DNA of 48,173 nt, from the NCBI GenBank assembly GCA_009391835.1, contig QWJF01000011.1, positions 1 to 48,173 of the forward strand, read 5' to 3'. The notes under the pieces are model-generated. The model saw only the letters and a program-made list of their open reading frames with translations, had not been told where the DNA came from and searched no databases. The stretch is from Chloroflexota bacterium. Its GTDB lineage: Bacteria; Chloroflexota; Anaerolineae; Anaerolineales; UBA11579. Below are positions 41,514 to 48,173 of this stretch, one piece after another (the stretch's first letter is position 1; the number at the start of each line of letters is the position of its first letter). The position numbers were made by a program, and so were the translations under genes.

Positions 41514-42818
41514 TTATAGACCAAGCAATTGCGTGATGGAGCCGCTCCAGTAAAGCCCGGCGGCCATCAGGAAGCCGGCAATCGCGTGCAGTTTGATGGT
41601 TGCCACATTAGCCCGCACCAGGGAGCGCTCGGCGTAATCTTTGAGGATCACCTGGCTGGCACGAATCGCCAACGGCGCGCCGCCCAGGATCAGCAGGGCG
41701 CCCAGCGGAAACAAGCCACTGACCAGCGTCCAGTAGAGCGCCAGCCCAAAGGCGGCGACCATAAGCAGCACGTAGCCCCAGCGCGCATTTTTGCGCCCCA
41801 ACACCACCACAAGGTTGATCTTGCCGCTAGCTTCATCCGCTTCCAAGTCGGGGAACTGGTTGATCCACAGAATCGCGATGGTCAGCAGCCCGATGGGCAC
41901 GCCCACCAGGAAATCGGTCAGCGCCACGCTGCTGGTCAGCGCGTACACGGTTCCGGCCACGGCCAGTGGACCGAAACTCAGCCCCACAACCAATTCACCC
42001 AGACCACGGCGGGCCGCCAGCCGGAGCGGCGGTGCGGTGTAGAAATAAGCAAAGAAAGCCCCTACCAGCCCGAAGACCAACACGCCAGTCCCGCTCTGCA
42101 CAAAGAGCACCGCCCCCAGGACTGCCGAGATAAGCAAGGACATGCTGGCGACAATGAAGAGTTGGCGCTCGGTTACTAGGCCCAATTCAACGGAGCGACT
42201 GCCGCCCGAATAGGGAAGGAAGTAGTCGTTGTTGGCTTCGTCGGTGCCGCTGGTCCAGTCGAAGTAATCGTTAAAGGTGTTGGCGGCTACGTGCAGGAAG
42301 ATGCCTGCGAAGAGCGCCGTCAGGAATTTGGCGGTCGGGAAGGGGCTGACCAGGGCGCGCGTCGCCACCCAGGCTGCGCCGATCAGGATTGGCACGATGA
42401 CCGCTGTCAGGAAGGGCGCCCGTGTGATCACCAGCCAGGTAAAAATCTTGGTCATCACGCTTATTGCAGGCATGGCTTCCCTGGGCTCCATCTGCGGCAG
42501 TTCTTCCGTGACACCGCAAAAGCCTACTTGTACGCCATCTTTGTAGGTCGGCGTGACACGGATTTCCGCCGCAAAGGGGGTGCCGTCTTTGCGCACAAAA
42601 ACGGTGCGAGCCACATGTTCGCCGCTGGTTGAGGCGTTTGCCAGCCAGGTGGGCACGTGCTCTAACACCACTTGCCCAGGGGAAAACAGCGACACTCGTT
42701 TCTTGCCAACGATCTCGTCCTTCGTGTAGCCAAACATTTGCTCTGAGCCGTCCCCAAATGTTTCGATGCGGCCCTCCATATCGCAGGTGATAACGCTTTT
42801 TTCTAAACTTTTGGCCAT
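41514..42818 (-). CDS. PAS domain fused to UbiA-family prenyltransferase
   Basis: The 434-residue protein begins with a soluble PAS sensor domain (about 1-105): VITCDMEGRIETFGDGSEQM, GYTKDEIVGKKRVSLFSPG, FVRKDGTPFAAEIRVTP. It is followed by a UbiA/MenA-like membrane prenyltransferase with about nine helices (120-434). The first Asp-rich motif is NDYFDWTSGTDEANN (183-197), the second is QFPDLEADEASGK. MenA-like enzymes attach a polyprenyl chain in menaquinone synthesis. The pairing with a PAS domain would allow control by redox, light or a ligand, a speculation. A promoter and an AGGAG ribosome-binding site precede it. Confidence 0.93.
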   Translation of the reverse strand: MAKSLEKSVITCDMEGRIETFGDGSEQMFGYTKDEIVGKKRVSLFSPGQVVLEHVPTWLANASTSGEHVARTVFVRKDGTPFAAEIRVTPTYKDGVQVGFCGVTEELPQMEPREAMPAISVMTKIFTWLVITRAPFLTAVIVPILIGAAWVATRALVSPFPTAKFLTALFAGIFLHVAANTFNDYFDWTSGTDEANNDYFLPYSGGSRSVELGLVTERQLFIVASMSLLISAVLGAVLFVQSGTGVLVFGLVGAFFAYFYTAPPLRLAARRGLGELVVGLSFGPLAVAGTVYALTSSVALTDFLVGVPIGLLTIAILWINQFPDLEADEASGKINLVVVLGRKNARWGYVLLMVAAFGLALYWTLVSGLFPLGALLILGGAPLAIRASQVILKDYAERSLVRANVATIKLHAIAGFLMAAGLYWSGSITQLLGL

Positions 42819-42873
42819 GAGTGCTCCTTTTGATTTGGCGATTTCAAAATCAATCTATGTGTAAATTATCACA

Positions 42874-42902
42874 AGCATAGCACGCAGTCTGAGTTCTGGC
42901 AA
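42874..42902 (-). promoter_or_regulatory. promoter of the PAS-UbiA gene
   Basis: On the minus strand TTGCCA (42902-42897), 17 bp, TATGCT (42879-42874). Five of six bases match the consensus at -35 and four of six at -10. Confidence 0.55.
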
Positions 42903-42931
42903 ACTTTGAAAGTTGCGCGAATCTACATAAA

Positions 42932-42962
42932 AATAAAAGGGCCCGAAGGCCTCCTTTTTTAT
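42932..42962 (-). terminator. intrinsic terminator of the GIN-domain gene
   Basis: AAAAGGGCC, loop CGAA, GGCCTCCTTTTTT with a bulge, between the stop of the GIN-domain gene at 42979 and the PAS-UbiA gene start. The minus-strand side ends in a T-rich run (TTTTATTTTTATG). Confidence 0.75.
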
Positions 42963-42978
42963 TTCGCAATTGACTGGC

Positions 42979-43935
42979 TTAGTTCCCCCTAAGTGTAACG
43001 GATCCAAGCCCACTAATTTGCCTACTCACCTCAGGCGAACCATAGTAATCTACCGAGCCAGCGCCACTGATTTTTGCTGTCAGCTCTTCCGCAACTCGTA
43101 CGGTCGCGTTTCCAGCTCCATTGATTTGCACGTTGGCTGTCTGGCTTTTCAAATCATGGGCATCGAAATTTCCAAACCCGCTAATTTCCAGCCGCATAGT
43201 TTGAACAGTGCCATTCGCGTCGATATTTCCGGCTCCAGAGATTCGGCATTCAAAATTATCAGCGTTCAGGTCCTGGATCATGATATTGCCGGCGCCACCC
43301 AGGTGCAAACTTAGGGAGTCGGTAGTCAGGCCTAGGATTTCGAGTTCTCCCGCTGTTGGAAAGTGCACATCGGTCAAATTGACCACTGTGATTGTCAGGT
43401 GCACAGGTTCGCTTGGATTTACGCGATCCCGCCAATCGCTTTCACGGTTTTTGATGGTGAGCCGATCGCCCCGTACCTCGCTTTCCAATTGTTGGACTAG
43501 GTTGTCTTCCGCCTCGATAACGACAGATGACGAAGCTCCTTGACGAACTACGACTTGGGCCGGATATTCGATGGTGATTTCTTCAAAGTCGCCTAATTGG
43601 CGGCTTTCAGTCACCACATTTCCCGAACCTCGCACGCCGCCCCCACGGGCATCGAAGCTGAACTGCCAGAAATTGGCATCATTCCATCCCAATTGCGGCG
43701 CATATAAGACAGCCAACAGCAGACCGAGGACGGTGAGTGCAGAGATCGCCATTCCGCCCGAGGGCCAATAGCTGCGAACGATTAGGCCCAAGCCCGCTGC
43801 GATTAAAAGAAATGGCCAAGCATGAGTCAAAGCCCAAAGATTGGCGCTTGGCAGCTGCCCTAACGAGATCAACAGCCAGATGGTCCCAGCACCTATCAGC
43901 AAAAAGGGGAAGAAAAAATTGTTGCGTTCGTTCAT
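42979..43935 (-). CDS. membrane protein with GIN (DUF2807) domain
   Basis: The 318-residue protein starts with three or four hydrophobic helices (about 7-85), like the LiaF/DUF5668 membrane region. It is followed by a DUF2807 GIN domain from about 100 on: SRQLGDFEEITIEYPAQVVV, then repeats of the type LHLGGAGNIMIQDL, CRISGAGNIDANG, EISGFGNFDAHDL and KISGAGSVDYYG. Each repeat is one turn of a right-handed beta helix. Such domains occur with envelope-stress regulators. The gene starts 23 bases after the stop of the similar membrane gene at 43959. Confidence 0.9.
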   Translation of the reverse strand: MNERNNFFFPFLLIGAGTIWLLISLGQLPSANLWALTHAWPFLLIAAGLGLIVRSYWPSGGMAISALTVLGLLLAVLYAPQLGWNDANFWQFSFDARGGGVRGSGNVVTESRQLGDFEEITIEYPAQVVVRQGASSSVVIEAEDNLVQQLESEVRGDRLTIKNRESDWRDRVNPSEPVHLTITVVNLTDVHFPTAGELEILGLTTDSLSLHLGGAGNIMIQDLNADNFECRISGAGNIDANGTVQTMRLEISGFGNFDAHDLKSQTANVQINGAGNATVRVAEELTAKISGAGSVDYYGSPEVSRQISGLGSVTLRGN

Positions 43936-43958
43936 CGTTATAAACTCCTTAGAAAGTT

Positions 43959-44504
43959 TTATTTGTTGTTTGCGCCGCTCGAAGACAACAAACCTGAGCG
44001 AATTATCAAAAGGTAACTACCCAACAAGATCAACCCAATGGGAAAGGCAATTTGGGCCAGATCCGAAGAGTTAAAGATCATTTCGAAAAAAGCGCCAAAG
44101 ATCAAAAACATGACTGTCCCAATTTTCATCAGACTGACGCCACTGGTGCGCTGACTATCCACTGAGCGTCTTGAACCCATCAGAAAGATTCCAAATCCTA
44201 CCGAGAACAGTATTGTCGTCCAAGCATAGGCCCAGCTTTCCCAGTGCCCGGTAAGGTTTTGCAGGAAGAGCAGCAAGCCGATGCCGGTGATTATGGATGC
44301 TGGAATGGCAAGGGGGGCGGAAGATTCGCCGCCCGCAAACATGCCCGCGAAGAAAAGCAGACCAATACCAATGATGGTAAATGGCCAGTAATCACTCCAG
44401 AAATCAAAACCCGGAACCAGTTGGCCCATCAGAGCCAGGGCTCCAAACAACACAAGCAAGATCCCCGCAACTAGTGAACCAGTGTTTACAGCCTTTTCGT
44501 TCAT
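43959..44504 (-). CDS. LiaF/DUF5668-like membrane protein, six helices
   Basis: The 181-residue protein is mostly hydrophobic, with about six helices and the repeat phrase VAGILLVLFGALALMGQL, typical of DUF5668 membrane regions found in LiaF-like proteins. It has a strong AAGGAGATAG ribosome-binding site. It is cotranscribed with the GIN-domain gene and divergent from the ECF sigma gene. The function is unknown, but context points to cell-envelope stress. Confidence 0.82.
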   Translation of the reverse strand: MNEKAVNTGSLVAGILLVLFGALALMGQLVPGFDFWSDYWPFTIIGIGLLFFAGMFAGGESSAPLAIPASIITGIGLLLFLQNLTGHWESWAYAWTTILFSVGFGIFLMGSRRSVDSQRTSGVSLMKIGTVMFLIFGAFFEMIFNSSDLAQIAFPIGLILLGSYLLIIRSGLLSSSGANNK

Positions 44505-44646
44505 TATCTATCTCCTTCATAATTTTGTTGACGTCTAATCTGTAATACGTATTTCAAGCGAAAAAGGTGCAAAAGACGATTTGAAAGAAACGTGCAACTG
44601 TGTAACAGCTTTTGCGTATACACTAATGCAAACAAGGAGCGCTTCA

Positions 44647-45258
44647 TTGCGGCAAAACGAAGAACATCAACAACTGGAGCACAAATGGCTGGGCGAGGCA
44701 CTTGCCGGCAACATTGCCGCATTCTCTAACCTAGTGGACTTATATCAGCGCCCGGTCTACAACCTGTGCTTCCGAATGCTGGGCAATCCCCAGGAAGCGG
44801 AGGATGCCGCCCAGGAGGCCTTCCTGCGGGCGTTCAAAGCCATCAAACGCTACGATCCGCAGCGCAAATTTGCCTCCTGGCTGCTCAGCATCGCCGCCAA
44901 CTATTGCATTGATCAACACCGCAAAAGGCGCGTGGCCCAAGTGGATATCGAAGCGGTTGCTCCGGTTGATTTGGTGGAGCGCAGGCCGGGCGTGGAAACT
45001 GAGTTACTTGCCCGGGAAGCCAGTGATGATATTCAGACCTTGCTCACTTCGCTTAGCCCCGTGGATCGCGCCGCAGTTGTTTTGCACTACTGGCATGAAT
45101 ACTCGTATGAGGAGATTGCCACCGAATTGGAGCTAACCGAGAGCGCGGTAAAAAGCCGCTTGCACCGTGCCCGTAGATCGCTGGCCGATGCCTGGCACGA
45201 GCAGCGTTTGCCATCGGGCACTGTGGAAAGGAGGCAGCATGAAGCCGCAGCAGTTTGA
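44647..45258 (+). CDS. ECF RNA polymerase sigma factor (RpoE-like)
   Basis: The 203-residue protein from TTG 44647 (AAGGAG seven bases upstream) has region 2 (LVDLYQRPVYNLCFRMLGN then AEDAAQEAFLRAFKAIKRYD and FASWLLSIAANYCIDQHRK). Region 4 follows (LSPVDRAAVVLHYWHEYSYEEIA, then LTESAVKSRLHRARRSL). An upstream in-frame start at 44581 would lie in the promoter region. It overlaps the anti-sigma-like gene by 20 bases, forming a classical sigma/anti-sigma unit. Confidence 0.93.
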   Translation: MRQNEEHQQLEHKWLGEALAGNIAAFSNLVDLYQRPVYNLCFRMLGNPQEAEDAAQEAFLRAFKAIKRYDPQRKFASWLLSIAANYCIDQHRKRRVAQVDIEAVAPVDLVERRPGVETELLAREASDDIQTLLTSLSPVDRAAVVLHYWHEYSYEEIATELELTESAVKSRLHRARRSLADAWHEQRLPSGTVERRQHEAAAV

Positions 45259-45766
45259 CGACATGATTTTTTCGGATGAAAAGCTTTCTGAGGAGGAGAA
45301 ACGTGCCTTGGAGGCCCATATGAAAACAAATCCCGAATTACTTCGCCTGTACAAAAGTTGGGGCAATCTTAAGCCCCGCCTAGCAGAGAGCGAGATGTTA
45401 GCTCCGCGCCCCGGATTTACTCGTCGCTGGCAAACGCGCTGGGCACACGAGCAAGCCCAAGCCACACGACGACGAGCCATCTTGGCCGCGTCCCTGTTTG
45501 GCGGTCTGGCTTTGCTTATCCTCGCCATTTACATTCAACCCTCGCTGCCCAGTTTGGATGAAACCAAGAATATCTTCGTTTCCTTCCTCAATCAAGTGGC
45601 TGCCTGGCTGGCCTTGCTGCGCATTTCAACGGATGTGGCCAACTCGCTGTTGGGCAAATTGCCCGGCCCTGCCTGGGCCGCATTGAGCGCCGCCATTTTG
45701 GGACTGCCCTTGGCCTGGTTGGCCCTCTATCGAGAATTCGCCTTAAACAAAGGAACTATCTTATGA
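45239..45766 (+). CDS. anti-sigma-like membrane protein
   Basis: This 175-residue protein from ATG 45239 (GGAGG before it) has a cytoplasmic N terminus resembling anti-sigma zinc-finger-less domains (FDDMIFSDEKLSEEEKRALEA). It has one helix near 82-100 (ILAASLFGGLALLILAIYI) and a second near 145-165. It overlaps both neighbours. The pairing with the sigma factor makes it the likely inhibitor, although no conserved HxxxCxxC is present. Confidence 0.82.
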   Translation: MKPQQFDDMIFSDEKLSEEEKRALEAHMKTNPELLRLYKSWGNLKPRLAESEMLAPRPGFTRRWQTRWAHEQAQATRRRAILAASLFGGLALLILAIYIQPSLPSLDETKNIFVSFLNQVAAWLALLRISTDVANSLLGKLPGPAWAALSAAILGLPLAWLALYREFALNKGTIL

Positions 45767-46851
45767 AAACGATCCGCCTTATAACCCTCGCATCCCTGCT
45801 CCTGGCAATCTTTGCGCTGCCCGTCGGCGCGGCCGCTCAGGGAATCAACCTCCTTCCCAGTGGGGAAGACAAAGTCATCTTCGGCAGCCAGTTCACGCTT
45901 TATGCCGGAGAGCAGCTCCTCGGTGATTTGATCTCGTTTGGGGGATCGGTCACCCTTGAAGTGGGCTCCTACATGCAAGGCGATCTCGTGTCATTTGGCG
46001 GGAATGTGGATGCTGCCGGCGAGGTTACGGGTGATTTGATTGCCTTCGGCTCCAACATTGATCTCAGCGAGTCGGCCTCCATCGGTGGGGACTTGGCCCT
46101 GGTGGGCTCCTCGCTCGACCGTGCACCTGGCGCCCGCATTGCCGGGGACGTGATCACTGAAACCAACCTGAACATTAATCTCCCCTCGATTCCCTCTTTT
46201 GGCGGTGTACCGGGTATCGGGGATCGCGGCCGATTCAACACGGATGCGTTTCAGAGCTTTGGCAACCCCCGAAGCCTCGGGAGTGATGTAGCCAGTTCGT
46301 TGTTCAGCGCCCTGGCCTTTGCTGCTGTTGGGGTGCTAATTGTGCTCTTCATGCCCAAACACACCCGCCGAACCGCGGATGCCGCGCTGGCGCAGCCGAT
46401 TGCTGCCGGAGGATTGGCGCTGGTCGGCTTGATCGCCCTGCCTGTGCTGGTGCTTCTGATGAGCATTACCTTGATCTTGATCCCAGTGGCTTTCCTGCTG
46501 GTTCTACTGGTTGGCTTTGCCTGCATCTTTGGATGGGTGGCGATCAGCCTGGAAGTAGGCGAACGCCTTGTCCGCGCCATGAACATGGAATGGGACGCAC
46601 CCATTCAAGCTGGCGTGGGCGCGCTGGTGCTCACCTTCGGCATTTCCTTGATTGGGCTGGTGCCCTGCCTGGGTTGGCTGGTTAGCTGGGGTGGGGGTTT
46701 CCTCGTCCTTCTTTTGGGCCTGGGCGGTGTGATGCTTTCACGCTTCGGTACTCAGGAGTATCCTGTCGAAGTCGCGCTGGAAGCTGAACCAAAAGCGGCC
46801 AAAACGCCGGCCAAAAAGAAGGCTGGCTCCAAATCCAAATCGGCGAAATAA
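45763..46851 (+). CDS. secreted/membrane polymer-forming (bactofilin-like) protein
   Basis: The 362-residue protein has a signal peptide (ending GAAAQG, about 27 residues). A series of beta-helix-like turns follows from about 45 to 145 (LGDLISFGGSVTLEVGSY, MQGDLVSFGGNVDAAGE, VTGDLIAFGSNIDLSES, IGGDLALVGSSLDR), each about 18-20 residues, typical of bactofilin/polymer-forming proteins. Three or four membrane helices follow (180-330) and a lysine/alanine-rich tail. Its ATG overlaps the preceding stop as ATGA. It is the probable output of the sigma/anti-sigma pair, shaping the cell surface. Confidence 0.88.
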   Translation: MKTIRLITLASLLLAIFALPVGAAAQGINLLPSGEDKVIFGSQFTLYAGEQLLGDLISFGGSVTLEVGSYMQGDLVSFGGNVDAAGEVTGDLIAFGSNIDLSESASIGGDLALVGSSLDRAPGARIAGDVITETNLNINLPSIPSFGGVPGIGDRGRFNTDAFQSFGNPRSLGSDVASSLFSALAFAAVGVLIVLFMPKHTRRTADAALAQPIAAGGLALVGLIALPVLVLLMSITLILIPVAFLLVLLVGFACIFGWVAISLEVGERLVRAMNMEWDAPIQAGVGALVLTFGISLIGLVPCLGWLVSWGGGFLVLLLGLGGVMLSRFGTQEYPVEVALEAEPKAAKTPAKKKAGSKSKSAK

Positions 46852-46867
46852 CAAAATTCCGCTTTTC

Positions 46868-46896
46868 GCAAAAGCCCCGTGCTTTGGGGCTTTTGC
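46868..46896 (+). terminator. intrinsic terminator
   Basis: GCAAAAGCCCC (46868-46878), seven-base loop, GGGGCTTTTGC (46886-46896). It ends the sigma/anti-sigma/polymer-forming operon. Confidence 0.78.
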
Positions 46897-47021
46897 TCGT
46901 TAAATCTCCCAAAACGTCGGAATGATATACTTGCTTTAGTGACCCTCAAGGGCTCACAGAGCAACGAATTCATTGCGGCAGGGTTTATTTATGTAGAGCC
47001 CTTGCCAGGAAAGGTGGCTGG

Positions 47022-47618
47022 GTGTCCGAATTCCCAGAGGATAAGGCCCTCGCGTTGGCTTCGCAAGGAGACCGGGAGGCGTTTGGCGTTTTGTACGATG
47101 AGTACGCCGACCGCATCTATAACTACATTTACTACAGAACGGGCAACACGCTGGACGCTGAGGATCTCACCGCCCGAGTGTTTTACCGGGCGATGCGCCA
47201 CATCACCAATTACACGGACCGTGGTCTGCCATTTTCGGCATGGCTCTACCGCATAGCGCACAACCTGGTGGCCAACTGGCATCGCGATAGCAGCCGTCGC
47301 AAGGAAGTGGCACTCGACGATGGCTATCGCGCCAACAAGGGCGATGAACATCCAGAAGTCGCTTTGATGCAGAGCGAGGATGAAAACGCTTTGCTGCGTT
47401 TAATTCGAAACTTGCCCGAGGAGCGACAGCAATTGTTGATTTTGAAATTTGTAGAGCATATGTCCAATGCGGAAATTGGAGAGATTATGGATCGCACGGA
47501 GGGTGCAATTAAAAGTCTTTACCACCGCACGTTGCTTTCCCTGCGCGATGAGATCCGCAACGATCAGACAGGGCAGTTTCCCCAGGATGCCCTGGAAGCG
47601 CTGGACGCACTGAAATAG
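47022..47618 (+). CDS. ECF-type RNA polymerase sigma factor
   Basis: The 198-residue protein from GTG 47022 (AGGAAAGGTGG upstream) has region 2 (FGVLYDEYADRIYNYIYYR, DAEDLTARVFYRAMRHI, FSAWLYRIAHNLVANWHRD) and region 4 (LPEERQQLLILKFVEHMSNAEIG, then RTEGAIKSLYHRTLLSL). It is the third ECF factor in the window and resembles the one at 202 in region 2. It lies ten bases before a small membrane protein gene. Confidence 0.92.
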   Translation: MSEFPEDKALALASQGDREAFGVLYDEYADRIYNYIYYRTGNTLDAEDLTARVFYRAMRHITNYTDRGLPFSAWLYRIAHNLVANWHRDSSRRKEVALDDGYRANKGDEHPEVALMQSEDENALLRLIRNLPEERQQLLILKFVEHMSNAEIGEIMDRTEGAIKSLYHRTLLSLRDEIRNDQTGQFPQDALEALDALK

Positions 47619-47628
47619 GTAGGGTGTC

Positions 47629-47961
47629 ATGAAGATACGATGGCCTTGGAGACGCAAGAAAGAGCAGAAGGAGATCAGTTCCGTGGAGCTGATGCTCGAA
47701 TCGATTTTTACTCCGGTCGATCCGCGCCCTGCTTTCCTTGAAGATTTACGACAAAATCTGGTCGGCATGCCGGGCACCCTGGCAGCCGCAGGTCGCTCCA
47801 CCCTTCAGTTGATTTTGATGATTATTGGCGGCATTGTTGGCCTGTTGCTCTTCATCTTCGGCGGCTTTCGCGCCGTCCTTGCCTTGATTACGGGCATTAA
47901 AGGCGTGGGCGGCAAAGTAAAAACCCGCCGCCAACCCAAGAAGAAAGCGCCTTCAGCCTGA
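47629..47961 (+). CDS. small membrane protein downstream of ECF sigma gene
   Basis: The 110-residue protein has a charged N terminus (MKIRWPWRRKKEQKE), one hydrophobic helix (about 60-85: LILMIIGGIVGLLLFIFGGF) and a basic tail. Its cytoplasmic part (EISSVELMLESIFTPVDPRP) could contact the sigma factor, but it shows no known anti-sigma motif. Partnership is inferred from the ten-base spacing. Confidence 0.75.
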   Translation: MKIRWPWRRKKEQKEISSVELMLESIFTPVDPRPAFLEDLRQNLVGMPGTLAAAGRSTLQLILMIIGGIVGLLLFIFGGFRAVLALITGIKGVGGKVKTRRQPKKKAPSA

Positions 47962-48173
47962 CAGGGTAGGGGGCGCTGGGGTGAGCAATGCGTTGACCAC
48001 CTCCCGCGCTTCATCCAGCAAGTCCACGTCCAGTGGCCAATATGATTCCCCGTCTGGATCGTCTTTTTCCAATGATCTTGTCAGGTTAGCCAGGCGCTCC
48101 CGGAGCGTCTCTCCGAATAGAGTCGAATCCCGTAAATAGGACAGCCTCTCATAGCCAGTCCGGCCCGTATCAG
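47953..48173 (-). CDS. C-terminal fragment of an unrecognised protein (runs off right edge)
   Basis: A minus-strand frame is open from the window edge to TGA at 47953, giving about 72 residues. They include YERLSYLRDSTLFGETLRERL and then YWPLDVDLLDEAREVVNALL. It is acidic and helical, and not recognised. Its stop overlaps the end of the convergent small membrane gene by nine bases. The even codon structure and absence of stops are the only support. Confidence 0.5.
   Translation of the reverse strand, partial: DTGRTGYERLSYLRDSTLFGETLRERLANLTRSLEKDDPDGESYWPLDVDLLDEAREVVNALLTPAPPTLSG

Noticed and set aside
41529-42179. 216-codon frame opposite the PAS-UbiA gene
   Set aside because: Rich in Gln, His and Arg without domains; the opposite strand is a well-formed membrane protein.
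46938-46957. Short imperfect palindrome GTGACCCT-CA-AGGGCTCAC upstream of the sigma gene at 47022
   Set aside because: One bulged base and no supporting second copy. It could be chance.
1-48173. CRISPR array, prophage or integrated plasmid
   Set aside because: No regularly spaced repeats, no phage structural or integrase genes and no attachment-site duplication around the tRNA were seen.

Overview
The window reads as a chromosomal segment of a Chloroflexota-like bacterium, probably of the Anaerolineae type. This placement is an inference from gene content, moderately high G+C, and the fused or unusual architectures described below. It is not proven by any marker phylogeny. Coding density is high, most genes sit in short operons with overlapping stops and starts, and no stretch above 300 bases lacks a gene. 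There is no CRISPR array, prophage or replication origin. The only mobile-element trace is the 5' end of an IS30-like transposase at the left edge.

Layout. 1-1612: transposase fragment, then an ECF sigma factor with a membrane partner gene broken by an in-frame amber codon. 1643-3332: plsX and a NERD-like membrane protein. 3402-3483: tRNA-Leu(GAG) with a consensus promoter and its own terminator, followed by the bifunctional NAD(P)HX repair enzyme. 5135-11495: a mostly minus-strand block of housekeeping genes (YtxH protein, membrane protein, lipoprotein, tatC, tatA/B, nusB, a frameshifted Asp23 gene, fabG, fabD, rpmF). 11771-13821: a cation efflux gene and prfB, the latter with a classical +1 programmed frameshift. 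13906-22295: moaC, a small unrecognised gene, a moaD-moaE fusion, a threonine-synthase-like gene, fabF, rnc, smc and a PspC gene. 22356-25386: a parvulin-type foldase, ssb, rpsF and a frameshifted methyltransferase. 25400-29143: a lipoprotein cytochrome c, a fused alpha/beta 2-oxoacid dehydrogenase E1 and a radical SAM/HhH protein.

29244-38952 is a catabolic region for phenylacetyl-CoA or a related aromatic acid: two crotonase-fold enzymes, a 3-hydroxyacyl-CoA dehydrogenase, an aldehyde dehydrogenase, the epoxidase genes paaABCD, an EthD-like protein, and a convergent MFS gene. paaE, paaK and a fused paaZ are absent from the window. A crotonase plus stand-alone aldehyde dehydrogenase sit where a split PaaZ could be. 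39053-42818 holds an MpaB/DUF2236 protein, a slipin, a HUMPS-family aldolase/decarboxylase-fold enzyme, and a PAS domain fused to a UbiA-type prenyltransferase. 42979-47961 is a cell-envelope and stress region: two membrane proteins (one with a GIN/DUF2807 domain), and two further ECF sigma systems, one of which is overlapped with an anti-sigma-like gene and a polymer-forming membrane protein.

The most striking observations are: a 57-nt near-perfect hairpin placed directly before the rnc ribosome-binding site, a candidate RNase III autoregulatory substrate; the PAS-UbiA fusion; a recurring TATAAT-N6-ATG arrangement that suggests leaderless mRNAs; a tandem duplication within PaaB; a palindromic operator over the promoter of an enoyl-CoA hydratase gene; and three broken reading frames, two of them explained by a single missing base in an A/T homopolymer.
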